Part shown: positions 28,499-36,021 of the stretch, piece by piece
How the letters are laid out: the number at the start of each line of letters is the position of its first letter
Position numbering within the stretch: position 1 is the first letter of the stretch
DNA from: Planctomycetaceae bacterium
GTDB lineage: Bacteria; Planctomycetota; Planctomycetia; Planctomycetales; Planctomycetaceae
Direction: 5' to 3'
Assembly (NCBI GenBank): GCA_018699955.1
Contig: JABISG010000054.1
Span: forward strand, 62,001 to 126,000
Length of the DNA: 64,000 bases
Position numbers and translations under genes: made by a program
The notes under the pieces: model-generated
Told to the model about the DNA's origin: nothing
What the model saw: the letters and a program-made list of their open reading frames with translations, nothing else
The model's database searches: none

Positions 28499-29683
28499 TT
28501 ATCTCTTTGATTTTGGGTTTTGGTACCAGACGACGTTCTTGCTGGTTTGGCCGGCGACCAGTAAGTCGAGAGAACCGTCGCCGTTCATGTCGAAGGCGCG
28601 GATGTCGTAGGCAGCCTGATTGCGGCCGACGATGTGTGTGGTGAATTTTCCACGGCCGTCGTTTTCAAACCACGCGGCAATTTGATCGTCTTTGGCGCAG
28701 GTCGCCGCATCGACGTCACCATCGCCGTCCATGTCGGTTACCACCAGACAATGCGGACCGGCGAGCGTGGGGTGAATGTCGTGTTGTTTCCAACTCGGAC
28801 CTTCAAACCAGATGACTCCTTTGCCGTGCCCGCGGGAGGCGATAAAATCCATCTTGCCGTCGCCGTTGACGTCAGTCGGGTGAATGTTGGTCGCACCGGG
28901 CTGTTTGTCGGCGATGAGATGTTTCTTCCAGCCGCGCTGCTTGGGGTTCTTAGGGGCTTCCCACCAGGCGAACCAATCTCCCTCACCCGGCTTCGCCGTC
29001 GGACCTCCCTTTGCGGCGGAGGCTGCGTCAACACGGCCATCGCCGTTGACGTCACCAAAGCCGAGGTAATGCGACAGACCGGGGGCATCGCCGTCGGCGA
29101 AGATTGTGCGTTCCCACCGCGCGGCGTTGCGCGGTTTCTTCGGCACGCGAAGCCATGCCAGTGAATTCGGGAAGGGCGACTTCGGCTGGGCGCTGTTGGC
29201 CAGCAGATCGAGTTTGCCGTCGCCATCGATGTCGCCGGCGATCACCCCATGAATGCCGTGAATCTGATCATCAATCAAATGCAACCGCCAGCGGTCGGTC
29301 AGTGGTTTCTCCGGGCATTCCAACCAAAATACCAGACCGGGATTGTAGCGGGCCTCAATCACATCGGGATCGCCGTCGCCATCGACATCGAACGTTGCGC
29401 TGTGAATGCAGTTGTGCTTGGGGTTGTCGTCGAGGACGATCTGTTTCCAGTCGGGCGCGACGAACAGCCGCGTTTTTCCGCCGCTGTTAGTAATCACATC
29501 GGGTTTTCCATCGCCGGTGAAGTCGGCAGCGACGGCGGTGTTGGTGTGAAAGCCGGTGTGAATGACGTGTTTTTTCCAACCCGGTTCGTCGCCGGCCTGA
29601 GTGGCCGCTGCGCTGGCAAGCGCCGCCAACGCGGTCACCGTGGAAAAGACGAATGCGCACCGCGATCGATTCACGTTGTTCAT
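28499..29683 (-). CDS. Exported FG-GAP/VCBS repeat protein
   Basis: 394 residues with a signal peptide (about 1-30, ending ATQAG). The rest is made of six to seven blades carrying the calcium-binding FG-GAP/VCBS pattern D-x-[DN]-x-D-G-x-x-D: DFTGDGKPDVITN, DVDGDGDPDVIEAR, DIDGDGKLDLLANS, DVNGDGRVDAASA, DVNGDGKMDFIASRG, DMDGDGDVDAATC and DMNGDGSLDLLVAG. This is a secreted beta-propeller of the integrin-alpha type, common in Planctomycetes and often a module for binding or display. Only 72 bases separate it from the CocE-like gene downstream. Confidence 0.9.
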   Translation of the reverse strand: MNNVNRSRCAFVFSTVTALAALASAAATQAGDEPGWKKHVIHTGFHTNTAVAADFTGDGKPDVITNSGGKTRLFVAPDWKQIVLDDNPKHNCIHSATFDVDGDGDPDVIEARYNPGLVFWLECPEKPLTDRWRLHLIDDQIHGIHGVIAGDIDGDGKLDLLANSAQPKSPFPNSLAWLRVPKKPRNAARWERTIFADGDAPGLSHYLGFGDVNGDGRVDAASAAKGGPTAKPGEGDWFAWWEAPKNPKQRGWKKHLIADKQPGATNIHPTDVNGDGKMDFIASRGHGKGVIWFEGPSWKQHDIHPTLAGPHCLVVTDMDGDGDVDAATCAKDDQIAAWFENDGRGKFTTHIVGRNQAAYDIRAFDMNGDGSLDLLVAGQTSKNVVWYQNPKSKR

Positions 29684-29731
29684 GGTTGGATCTCCGAAGG
29701 AAATAAATGGCGGCGTGGGCTATCTGGGGAT

Positions 29732-29751
29732 TCGCTAAACCGCAAGCGGGG
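29732..29751 (+). repeat. Repeat D, copy 4
   Basis: TTCGCTAAACCGCAAGCGGG, upstream of the FG-GAP gene and close to repeat B at 29771-29796. Confidence 0.75.
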
Positions 29752-29770
29752 AATCGCATATTATAGATTA

Positions 29771-29796
29771 CCAGCCCGCGGCGCAAGCAAGGGTTC
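29771..29796 (+). repeat. Repeat B, single copy (ceramidase-like gene 3' end)
   Basis: CCAGCCCGCGGCGCAAGCAA followed by GGGTTC lies 12 bases beyond the stop of the ceramidase-like gene (minus strand). Confidence 0.8.
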
Positions 29797-29807
29797 AGGC
29801 CGTGTTA

Positions 29808-31361
29808 CTACAGCTGCTTCAGGACTTCGGCCACTTTGTCCTCAAATTGTTTTTGCCATTCCGGGGCCAACAGGCAGTCGCTGTCTTCCTGGGCGTTGCC
29901 GCGGTTGCGAAGCTGGTCGGCCGTTGGTGAATAGTAGATGTAACCGTTGGTGTAACCGGCGACAAACGTATTTGGATGGGGTGACTTCTTCTTGATATTC
30001 AGACCGATGGGGACGGTCAGTTCGCCGGGAAACGTGACCAGCACGAAATCGCCGATGCGGATTCCCAGCACTTCCACGCTGATTGTCCGCTTTCCCGAAG
30101 CCACGAGACTCGCCTGATGTTTCCGCAGCAGCCGCATGTTGGTTCCCAGCCGCGTCAGTTGCTCCATCGTCAGAATGTTCTTGATGTAACGCTTCATGTT
30201 GGCGCGGTTTTCGACATCCAGTTTTGAGAGACCGTCGCGGCCCAGCTTCTTTTCGAGCAAGTAGCGGTGGGAATAGTACGAGGGGAATTCGGACGAGACG
30301 TTGTATTTGACAACCAACGGGATGAACGTTTTGAGGTTCAAGCTCGTGCCGCCCAACGAGGCGAGCAACCGTCGCTGTTCCGCTTCCATATCGGCAATGC
30401 GCTGCGTGTGATCGGCTCGGGGCAACTCCATTCTATGGTTGACGACCTTGAGTGCTGCGTTGCCGGTGGTCTTAGTTTTCCGCAATCCTTTGAGCGTGCT
30501 GAGGCCGAGCAGGTTGCCCAACGTTTCGGCATCGCGGGGATTTTCGACGTCTTTGTACTGCACCGGATTGATGTCGCCGCCGCATCCCTGCACGAACAAC
30601 GCGATGGCCCCTTCGCTGAGATTGTCCTCAATGACCTGCGAGGCAAATCCGGTCATGTCGGCCGTGTTGCCCTTGTTGGGGACTCCCTGAATGGGATGGC
30701 AGGCGAAGTTGTAAACGACGGCCAACGTGCGACCATCTTCTCGATTCAATTTCAACAGCCCAATCTCAGTATCAATCGGGCCAACCTCGGCGACATCTTC
30801 ATCGGCCGGCATCGAATAGGCATGGCGAACATCGATCGTGCGACCATCTTTCAATTTCAGCCGGCGGTTTTCCTGAACCCGGTCTTCAAATCCGCGCCCC
30901 ACTCCAACAGTGACAGGGACGAGTTTCGCCGCCGCCAGCTTGATGGCCTTGATCGTCCGCTCAGCAACATCGGCACAAACAACACCGTGACAGTGACTGG
31001 CGTTGATCATCACATTCGCCGGCTCGATCCGCAGATCCTTTTTGATCGCCGCCCGAACCGTCGGCAGGTAGTCGCTTTTGATCGATCCAATTTCTTCAAT
31101 CGCGACGGCATCGACGGTGACGATGACCGCAGTGATCCTCTCGCTGCGGATGACGAGCGCTTTCACATACAACGGATCGTTCACCAACCCGACATCGCGA
31201 TTGGTGATATCAACCTTGGCTGCCCCGGCCCACAGTTTGGCAGCGGATGCGGAATCTGCTGCAGAGATTGCCGAGCAAACGGTCACCGCGAGGATGATAA
31301 CGAGCTGTCGGCAGAATCTCGCGCGGGGCCACGAGTCTGTTCGTCGAGTGATGTTTTGCAT
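29808..31361 (-). CDS. Exported neutral/alkaline ceramidase-like protein
   Basis: 517 residues. A signal peptide ends near residues 35-40 (VIILAVTVCSAISAADSASA). The mature protein matches the neutral ceramidase-like N-terminal domain found in many planctomycete secreted proteins: AAKVDITNRDVGLVNDPLYV, VIVTVDAVAIEEIGSI and the zinc-type motif NASHCHGVVCADVA. Later GCGGDINPVQYKDVENPRDA recalls the second metal-site region. In true ceramidases the enzyme hydrolyses ceramide to sphingosine and fatty acid. Here the C-terminal domain is shorter than in neutral ceramidases of 700 or more residues, so the reaction is uncertain. Confidence 0.8.
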   Translation of the reverse strand: MQNITRRTDSWPRARFCRQLVIILAVTVCSAISAADSASAAKLWAGAAKVDITNRDVGLVNDPLYVKALVIRSERITAVIVTVDAVAIEEIGSIKSDYLPTVRAAIKKDLRIEPANVMINASHCHGVVCADVAERTIKAIKLAAAKLVPVTVGVGRGFEDRVQENRRLKLKDGRTIDVRHAYSMPADEDVAEVGPIDTEIGLLKLNREDGRTLAVVYNFACHPIQGVPNKGNTADMTGFASQVIEDNLSEGAIALFVQGCGGDINPVQYKDVENPRDAETLGNLLGLSTLKGLRKTKTTGNAALKVVNHRMELPRADHTQRIADMEAEQRRLLASLGGTSLNLKTFIPLVVKYNVSSEFPSYYSHRYLLEKKLGRDGLSKLDVENRANMKRYIKNILTMEQLTRLGTNMRLLRKHQASLVASGKRTISVEVLGIRIGDFVLVTFPGELTVPIGLNIKKKSPHPNTFVAGYTNGYIYYSPTADQLRNRGNAQEDSDCLLAPEWQKQFEDKVAEVLKQL

Positions 31362-31686
31362 GATGTTGCCGTTCGGATTGGAGTATTATCGGGCCGATGC
31401 AGTGCGTGAAGAGCTATCTCGAATATACCCTGAGGTGCGTGGGTTCTCTAGCGGTTGGGGTCACGGCACGCGAGCGGAGCGGCTAGATCGAGCGGGAATC
31501 GTGCCGGCAAATCGTGTCGGTGTGCTGTCGTTCTTCGCGCTACTTTTGGTACATTGGTCGCGTTTTATTGTGGGCAGTTTTCGTGGCATTGGTTTACAAC
31601 AGCCGCGACGAAGCGCATGAATGCGGTCACTACGAACCCCAACCGCGTGAATGCGGTTTTATTGAAATTAGCTCGGAGCTTTGAGA
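31362..31686. other. Intergenic region between divergent genes
   Basis: No gene. It holds divergent promoter space for the ceramidase-like gene and the sugar isomerase, and the inverted repeat A copy at 31615-31660 nearest the isomerase. Confidence 0.55.
31615..31660 (-). repeat. Repeat A, copy 2 (double palindrome)
   Basis: GCATGAATGCGGTCACTACG followed by AACCCC is the inverse of repeat A. It is followed at once by AACCGCGTGAATGCGGTTTT, a second palindrome that resembles the same core. It ends about 25 bases before the sugar isomerase start, so it lies in the upstream leader. Confidence 0.8.
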
Positions 31687-32508
31687 ATGAAACTGGGACT
31701 GATTAACTCGGCGTGGGCGCAGGCGGGGCGGGATACGGCTTGGGGGATTCAAAAGACCAAGGAACTTGGCTTCGACACGATCGACATTTTCGTCGATCCG
31801 CTCGATGTGGGAATCCAGGAACGGCGGCTCATCAAGGATGAATGCGACCGCGTTGGGTTGCCCATCGTTTCGGTCTGCTGTGTGGCGGTCGGGCTGATCG
31901 ACTTCAACCCCAGCGTGCAGAACTTTCATCTCGAACGCTGTCGGGAGTATCTCGATTTGTGTTACGAGTACGACGCCGACAACTTGCTGTTGGTGTTGGG
32001 CGAATACATCTGGAATCGCGAAGTGATCCCGCCGGGCGAACAATGGCAAACGGGCGTCGAGAACTGCCGGCTGTTGGCCGAGCATGCCGAGTCGCTGGGA
32101 TTGAAGATCGCGCTGGAACTGGAGCCGTTCCCGCTATCGCTACTGAATAACGTCGATAACATGGCGCGGTTCATCGACGATGTCGGTCACCCGGCGCTGC
32201 AGGCGAACATCGACGTCTCACACTTACTGCTGGCCGACGTCGAAGCGGTACAATTGCAGAAGCTGCGCGGCAAGGCGATTCACGTCCACATATCCGACTG
32301 CGACGGCAAAGTGCATGGCGACTTACCGCCCGGTCGTGGCGTCGTCGATTTCGCTCCCTATCTCGACGAAATCAAGAAGCTGGACATCGACGGTGCAATT
32401 TCGATCGAACTGGAATACTCGCCCGAACCGGACAAGATTGAAGAGTGGGTGGCCGAAGCCTACCGCGAAACCGACAAACTGCTGCAAGCAGCCGGACTGC
32501 GCGGTTGA
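31687..32508 (+). CDS. Sugar phosphate isomerase/epimerase (AP endonuclease 2 fold)
   Basis: 273 residues from the ATG at 31687 (GGAG nine bases upstream); a TTG at 31681 would add two residues. The TIM-barrel pattern of xylose isomerase-like enzymes is clear: KLGLINSAWAQAGRDTAWGI, ADNLLLVLGEYIWN, ALELEPFPLSLLNNVDNMAR with a metal-binding Glu, and HPALQANIDVSHLLLAD. HVHISDCDGKVHGDLPPGRG provides His and Asp ligands, and AISIELEY a final Glu. These enzymes isomerise or epimerise sugars or inosose-type substrates. The neighbouring Gfo/Idh/MocA genes and DUF1080 protein suggest a sugar or polyol pathway. Confidence 0.88.
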   Translation: MKLGLINSAWAQAGRDTAWGIQKTKELGFDTIDIFVDPLDVGIQERRLIKDECDRVGLPIVSVCCVAVGLIDFNPSVQNFHLERCREYLDLCYEYDADNLLLVLGEYIWNREVIPPGEQWQTGVENCRLLAEHAESLGLKIALELEPFPLSLLNNVDNMARFIDDVGHPALQANIDVSHLLLADVEAVQLQKLRGKAIHVHISDCDGKVHGDLPPGRGVVDFAPYLDEIKKLDIDGAISIELEYSPEPDKIEEWVAEAYRETDKLLQAAGLRG

Positions 32509-32627
32509 GCCAGATAGCCCGCGGCTTCGACGGCGGGAAAGAACAGCCGCTCAAGTTTGTTACCGACCACACGCTTGGTTAGTATAGAATGCGTGAAAAC
32601 TTACGACACACACCCAGGAGCCACCCC

Positions 32628-33317
32628 ATGAAATCCATTCTCACTTCCATCTTGTGTCTCGCCGCCGTGACACTCTCGACCTCTTTTGCATCCGCCGGCG
32701 ACACGCGAACGCCGAACTTGCCGCCGAAGGGTTTCAAAGCACTCTTCAACGGCAAAGACTTGACCGGATGGAAGGGCCTGGTTGCCAGTCCGCCCAAGCG
32801 GGCCAAAATGACGAAAGAAGAATTGGCCAAAGCGCAGGAAGCAGCCGATAAGTCGATGCGCGAACATTGGCAAATTGAAAACGGCACGCTGGTCTTCGAC
32901 GGCAAAGGCAAGAGTCTCTGCACAGCCAAAGACTACGGCGACTTCGAGATGTACGTCGATTGGAAGATCAAAGAAAAGGGTGACAGCGGCATCTATCTGC
33001 GGGGTTCGCCGCAGGTGCAGATTTGGGACACCAAATTCAATCCGGTCGGCTCGGGCGGACTGTACAACAACAAGAACAATCCGAGCAAGCCGTTAAAAGC
33101 CGCCGACAAACCGGTTGGCGAGTGGAACACGTTCTACATCAAAATGGTCGGCGAGCGCGTCACCATCAAACTCAACGGCGAACTCGTCGTCGATAACACC
33201 GTGCTGGAAAACTACTGGGAACGCGACAAACCGATCTACGCCACCGGCCAAATCGAACTGCAAAACCACGGCAACACACTCTACTTCCGCAGCGTGTATA
33301 TCCGCGAAATCAAGTGA
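32628..33317 (+). CDS. Exported DUF1080 protein (3-keto-disaccharide hydrolase-like)
   Basis: 229 residues from the ATG at 32628, chosen because AGGAG lies seven bases upstream and a signal peptide (MKSILTSILCLAAVTLSTSF, cleaved near ASAG) then begins the protein. DUF1080 is the only domain: GFKALFNGKDLTGWKGL, WQIENGTLVFDGKGKSLCT, DFEMYVDWKIKEKGDSGIYLRG and the C-terminal GQIELQNHGNTLYFRSVYIREI. This concanavalin-like fold includes 3-keto-glucoside hydrolases that act together with Gfo/Idh/MocA oxidoreductases. A shared pathway with the oxidoreductases at 24-27 kb is plausible but not shown. Confidence 0.9.
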   Translation: MKSILTSILCLAAVTLSTSFASAGDTRTPNLPPKGFKALFNGKDLTGWKGLVASPPKRAKMTKEELAKAQEAADKSMREHWQIENGTLVFDGKGKSLCTAKDYGDFEMYVDWKIKEKGDSGIYLRGSPQVQIWDTKFNPVGSGGLYNNKNNPSKPLKAADKPVGEWNTFYIKMVGERVTIKLNGELVVDNTVLENYWERDKPIYATGQIELQNHGNTLYFRSVYIREIK

Positions 33318-33335
33318 GCAAAGACCGTTCGCAAA

Positions 33336-33392
33336 CCCTCTCCCCCGGGAGAGGGACCGCTTCAAAGCCGAAGGCGAATTAAGCAGGGTGAG
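33336..33392. terminator. Hairpin and CCCTCTCCC-type repeat between convergent genes
   Basis: CCCTCTCCC-CC-GGGAGAGGG (33336-33355) is a nine-pair palindrome, followed by AAGGCGAATTAAGCAGGGTG and AGGGCCG. This resembles the 'CCCTCTCCC...GGGAGAGGG...GGGTGAGGG' repeat that occurs at gene ends in many bacterial genomes (from memory). It sits between the DUF1080 stop and the ArsC-like stop and may terminate both. Confidence 0.7.
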
Positions 33393-33404
33393 GGCCGTGC
33401 GGAA

Positions 33405-33752
33405 TCACCCGAAGATTTCGCCATACAAGTCGTCATTGAATCCCACCACCAGCGTCTTGCCCTTTCGCAATGTCGGTGCGCGCAGATTCCCGGTTGGGCC
33501 GAGCATCAGTTTCACCAACTCGTCATCGCCGGGGCGGTCTTTCTTCAGGTTGACTTGAACCACCTTCTTGCCCTTGGCGACATACATCTCCTTCATGCCT
33601 TTCAACAAGGCGATCGCCTCATCTCGGCCCATCGCTTCCTTCCGGGCGTTGACGACTTCCTTCGTCTCAATTTTGTTCGTCGCAAGAAACTCCTGCGTTT
33701 TTTTGCACGATGTTCAGCCGCCGCGGTGATAGCTCCAATCGACTTTCGACAT
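33405..33752 (-). CDS. ArsC/Spx-like thioredoxin-fold protein, probable selenoprotein (in-frame TGA at codon 13)
   Basis: Read from the ATG at 33752 (AAGGAG six bases upstream), the frame meets one TGA at 33714-33716 (codon 13) and then stays open to 33405. The product would be 115 residues: MSKVDWSYHRGG-U-TSCKKT, then QEFLATNKIETKEVVNARKE and onward. The TGA falls exactly on the first Cys of the CxxC motif found in ArsC/Spx proteins (usually CTSCKKA), giving UTSC. The C-terminal part, LGPTGNLRAPTLRKGKTLVV and GFNDDLYGEIFG, keeps the cis-proline-type APT and the final strand. A hairpin directly after the TGA fits a bacterial SECIS. A role in thiol-based reduction or peroxide/arsenic chemistry is inference. 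The alternatives are a simple nonsense mutation or a 75-residue protein from 33632, which would lack the redox motif. Confidence 0.8.
33677..33710 (-). promoter_or_regulatory. Candidate bacterial SECIS hairpin after the TGA
   Basis: On the minus strand, beginning three bases after the TGA, UCGU-GCAA-A-AAA pairs with UUU-C-UUGC-G-ACGA, leaving a loop of ACGCAGGAG (or CGCAGGAG). The stem has about 11 pairs with one mismatch and one bulge. The loop starts 16-17 bases after the TGA, within the range I recall for bacterial SECIS elements, and contains G residues near its 5' side and centre. It overlaps coding sequence, as bacterial SECIS elements do. Paired by eye, not computed. Confidence 0.65.
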
Positions 33753-33803
33753 CACATTCTCCTTCTCGGTTAGAAACTGTTTCGGGGTCGTTGTTTCCGC
33801 TCG

Positions 33804-33830
33804 GGTGCCACTGGCGTGTCGCCAGTGCGA
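33804..33830 (+). repeat. Palindromic repeat E, copy 1
   Basis: GGGTGCCACTGGCGTGTCGC followed by CAGTG; arms CACTGGCG and CGCCAGTG form an eight-pair hairpin. Copies occur at 55244-55305 (inverted pair) and, degenerate, 61195-61220. Confidence 0.8.
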
Positions 33831-33879
33831 ACACACGCATCACGCGGTTTGCTCCACCAGATTGCGGTGCAGAAAGTCG

Positions 33880-33900
33880 GTTCGTAGTGACCGCCCCACT
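33880..33900 (+). repeat. Repeat A, truncated copy 3
   Basis: GTTCGTAGTGACCGC matches the left part of repeat A, then diverges (CCCACTGCAACCGG). It lies 13 bases from the DUF1501 stop. Confidence 0.6.
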
Positions 33901-33912
33901 GCAACCGGCACG

Positions 33913-35316
33913 CTAAAACAAACCGGGGATCGGCGATTCGCCGCTGACCTGTGCGACCTCGGACGGCAACCCCGGCATAATACGGAGTGCGTTGTAGTCG
34001 AACAAGGTGTGCATGATGGTGGCGATCAGGTTTTTCGGCGTGAGGTTGTCCCGAGCTGGTTCGGCTCCGTCGCGGGTCGATTGCCCGATGACCTGACCGC
34101 CTTTGGTGCCGCCACCGTAAATCAGCAGCGGTGCGAGTCGGCTCCAGTGATCGCGTCCGCCGCGACTGTTCACGCGAGGTGTGCGTCCCATCTCGCCGCA
34201 GGCGACGAGCATGATCTTGTCCTGCAACCCGCGTGCTTCGATGTCTTCGATGAAGGTGGCGACCGCGTGATCGAATGGCCGGCCGACCGCTTGCATACCA
34301 TCCGTCATATTCAGGTTGTTGCCGTCGGCGTGCATGTCCCACACGCCGTCGTAGCCGGCATGAATGGTGACAAAACCGCAACCCGCTTCACACAAACGGC
34401 GGGCCAACAGCAACAACTTGCCGACCGACTTGGCGTTGCCGCTGTAATACCCGCGTTTGCCGCGCGCAGCACGTTCCCAGTTGTGCGATGGCAACAATCG
34501 GCTGGTGTCGTACTTCTCGACGACGGCCGGATCTTCGTTGGAAAGATCAAGCGCCTCAGCCACGCCGCCACCAAGCAACAGTTGATACGCCTGCTGCTGC
34601 AATTCATCCATCGTCTGCAGCTGGCCGCTCGCATCGACCCTGCGGTTGAGCCGATCGAGTTGGCTGAGCAGTTCGCGGCGATCGTTGAAAAACCGTTCGC
34701 GCGGCAGGTTGAGTTTCATGTCCTGCTGCAGATCGCCTTTGCCGCCGGGTGTGAACGGTGAAAACCCCGACCCGTAGGAACCGGTCGCCGAGAGATCACC
34801 GCGCGCCCGCCCTTTGGTCACATCGGGACAAACCGCTTGCGGGAACAGCACGGCGTTAGTCGGCATGCCAGAGGCCGGCTGCGTCGCACCGGCAATGCGG
34901 GCGTAGTGCGAACCGATGTTCGTCTCCAGCGAATCGGGACCGACAATCGGCCGAATGTTGTGGCCGCCGTTGTTCGTCTGGAACGAGCGAACCACCGTCA
35001 ACTTGTCGGCCAACCCGGCCAGTTTCGACATCGTCTCGCCGAAGGTGACACCGGGCAGATTGGTTTGAATGACATCGGTGACGGTGCGGATTCCGCTGGG
35101 CGCTTCGACTTTGGGATCGAACGTTTCAAACTGGCTGGGACCGCCCTGTTGAAACAGAAAGATGACCGACTTGCCGGTGACAAGACTCTGCGACGACTTC
35201 GCCTGAGCGCGAGCGGCTAACAACGACGCCAGCGACAATCCACCCAGCCCCAGGCTGCCAATGGAAAGCAACCGCCGCCGATTGATCGGCCGTTCCGCAT
35301 CAAAGATCGAAAGCAC
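33913..35316 (-). CDS. DUF1501 Tat-signal protein
   Basis: 467 residues from the GTG at 35316 (AAAGGA six bases upstream); another GTG at 35349 is possible but weaker. The N-terminus has a twin-arginine-like signal: PINRRRLLSIGSLGLGGLSL. DUF1501 belongs to the alkaline-phosphatase/sulfatase superfamily-like exported proteins paired with DUF1549/DUF1553 proteins in planctomycetes. Motifs include SVIFLFQQGGPSQFETFDPK (normally LWLNGGPSH), GGGHNIRPIVGP-like MNGGHNIRP, and GEMGRTPRVNSRGGRDHWSR near the C-terminus, which is the strongest family signature. The substrate is unknown. No DUF1549 partner is adjacent here. Confidence 0.9.
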   Translation of the reverse strand: MLSIFDAERPINRRRLLSIGSLGLGGLSLASLLAARAQAKSSQSLVTGKSVIFLFQQGGPSQFETFDPKVEAPSGIRTVTDVIQTNLPGVTFGETMSKLAGLADKLTVVRSFQTNNGGHNIRPIVGPDSLETNIGSHYARIAGATQPASGMPTNAVLFPQAVCPDVTKGRARGDLSATGSYGSGFSPFTPGGKGDLQQDMKLNLPRERFFNDRRELLSQLDRLNRRVDASGQLQTMDELQQQAYQLLLGGGVAEALDLSNEDPAVVEKYDTSRLLPSHNWERAARGKRGYYSGNAKSVGKLLLLARRLCEAGCGFVTIHAGYDGVWDMHADGNNLNMTDGMQAVGRPFDHAVATFIEDIEARGLQDKIMLVACGEMGRTPRVNSRGGRDHWSRLAPLLIYGGGTKGGQVIGQSTRDGAEPARDNLTPKNLIATIMHTLFDYNALRIMPGLPSEVAQVSGESPIPGLF

Positions 35317-35691
35317 GCGAGTTCCTTTCCCGGTTCCGGCCACCGACACATTAGGGTTCGATTATATGTCTTATCGGCAGATAACGCCAAGGGGAACGGG
35401 GATTTCAACGCAAAGACGCGAAGACCGCAGAGAGACGCAAAGATTGGTGCGCGGGGGCTGGTTGCGGCGCATTTACAGTGATCGACCGGTGACAGTGTTC
35501 TTGCGGTTATGGTTGGGAAAGTGGAGAATTGAGTCATCGTAGTTGTCGGCGCGAGAATCTGGTCGAAAGTCGGACCACTCTTTACGACGGTTTGACCGCC
35601 AGAACCCTGTCGGGTGTTCAAATCGCGAACGGAAGCCTTCCGGCACTGCTGTTTGAGAACCACAAGGCGCTCGGGAGAAAGCGAATCAAAA
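35317..35691. other. Intergenic region with an AACGCAAAGACGC-type repeat
   Basis: No convincing gene. At about 35408-35442 ACGCAAAGACGCGAAGACCG continues into CAGAGAGACGCAAAG, a direct repeat of the 'AACGCAAAGACGC' type. It may carry the promoters of DUF1501 and the zinc-ribbon gene. Confidence 0.5.
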
Positions 35692-35922
35692 ATGAAATGT
35701 CCCGACTGCAATCAGGAGATGGCCGAAGGCTATATCCCCCTTGGCTACCCCATTCATTGGCGGGACAAAGATCAAGCGGCAGGTTCCACTCATCCGGAGC
35801 ATGGTGGTTTGCCACTCGGAAGCAAATGGGATGTATTTCGCAGGAGAAAGCTGCAGGCTTTCCAGTGTCCTGATTGCCAAATCGTGTCGTTCCACTACGG
35901 CGACAGAGCCGTGCACGTGTGA
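35692..35922 (+). CDS. Small zinc-ribbon protein (DUF6487-like)
   Basis: 76 residues from the ATG at 35692. Two CxxC pairs are present: MKCPDCNQEMAEGYI at the N-terminus and QAFQCPDCQIVSFHYGD near the C-terminus, consistent with one zinc ribbon. The arrangement, with a tryptophan-bearing middle (PIHWRDKD, GSKWDVF), recalls the DUF6487-type family of small cytoplasmic or membrane-associated zinc ribbons. Base composition looks richer in A and T than the surroundings, as for the next gene. Function unknown. Confidence 0.65.
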   Translation: MKCPDCNQEMAEGYIPLGYPIHWRDKDQAAGSTHPEHGGLPLGSKWDVFRRRKLQAFQCPDCQIVSFHYGDRAVHV

Positions 35923-36021
35923 TTTGTGGATCGCGCGGTGTCAAGTAAACACTCGCTGCCGTTGATGGCAAGGTGGCTAGAACTCTGTCAGGTGGGACCA
36001 TTGATCACAGGAAACTCTTCG

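Noticed and set aside
31440-31500. Possible tRNA gene (GC-rich, AGCGG-like pairs)
   Set aside because: No cloverleaf, anticodon stem or TTC-loop could be formed.
33405-33632. A 75-residue ORF as the full gene
   Set aside because: It starts in the middle of a recognisable ArsC-like domain and has no ribosome site; the upstream frame across the TGA gives the missing redox end.
33696-33706. Programmed frameshift at the A7 run as the explanation of the interrupted ArsC gene
   Set aside because: The TGA lies before the A7 run, and the frame is the same on both sides, so a frameshift is not needed.
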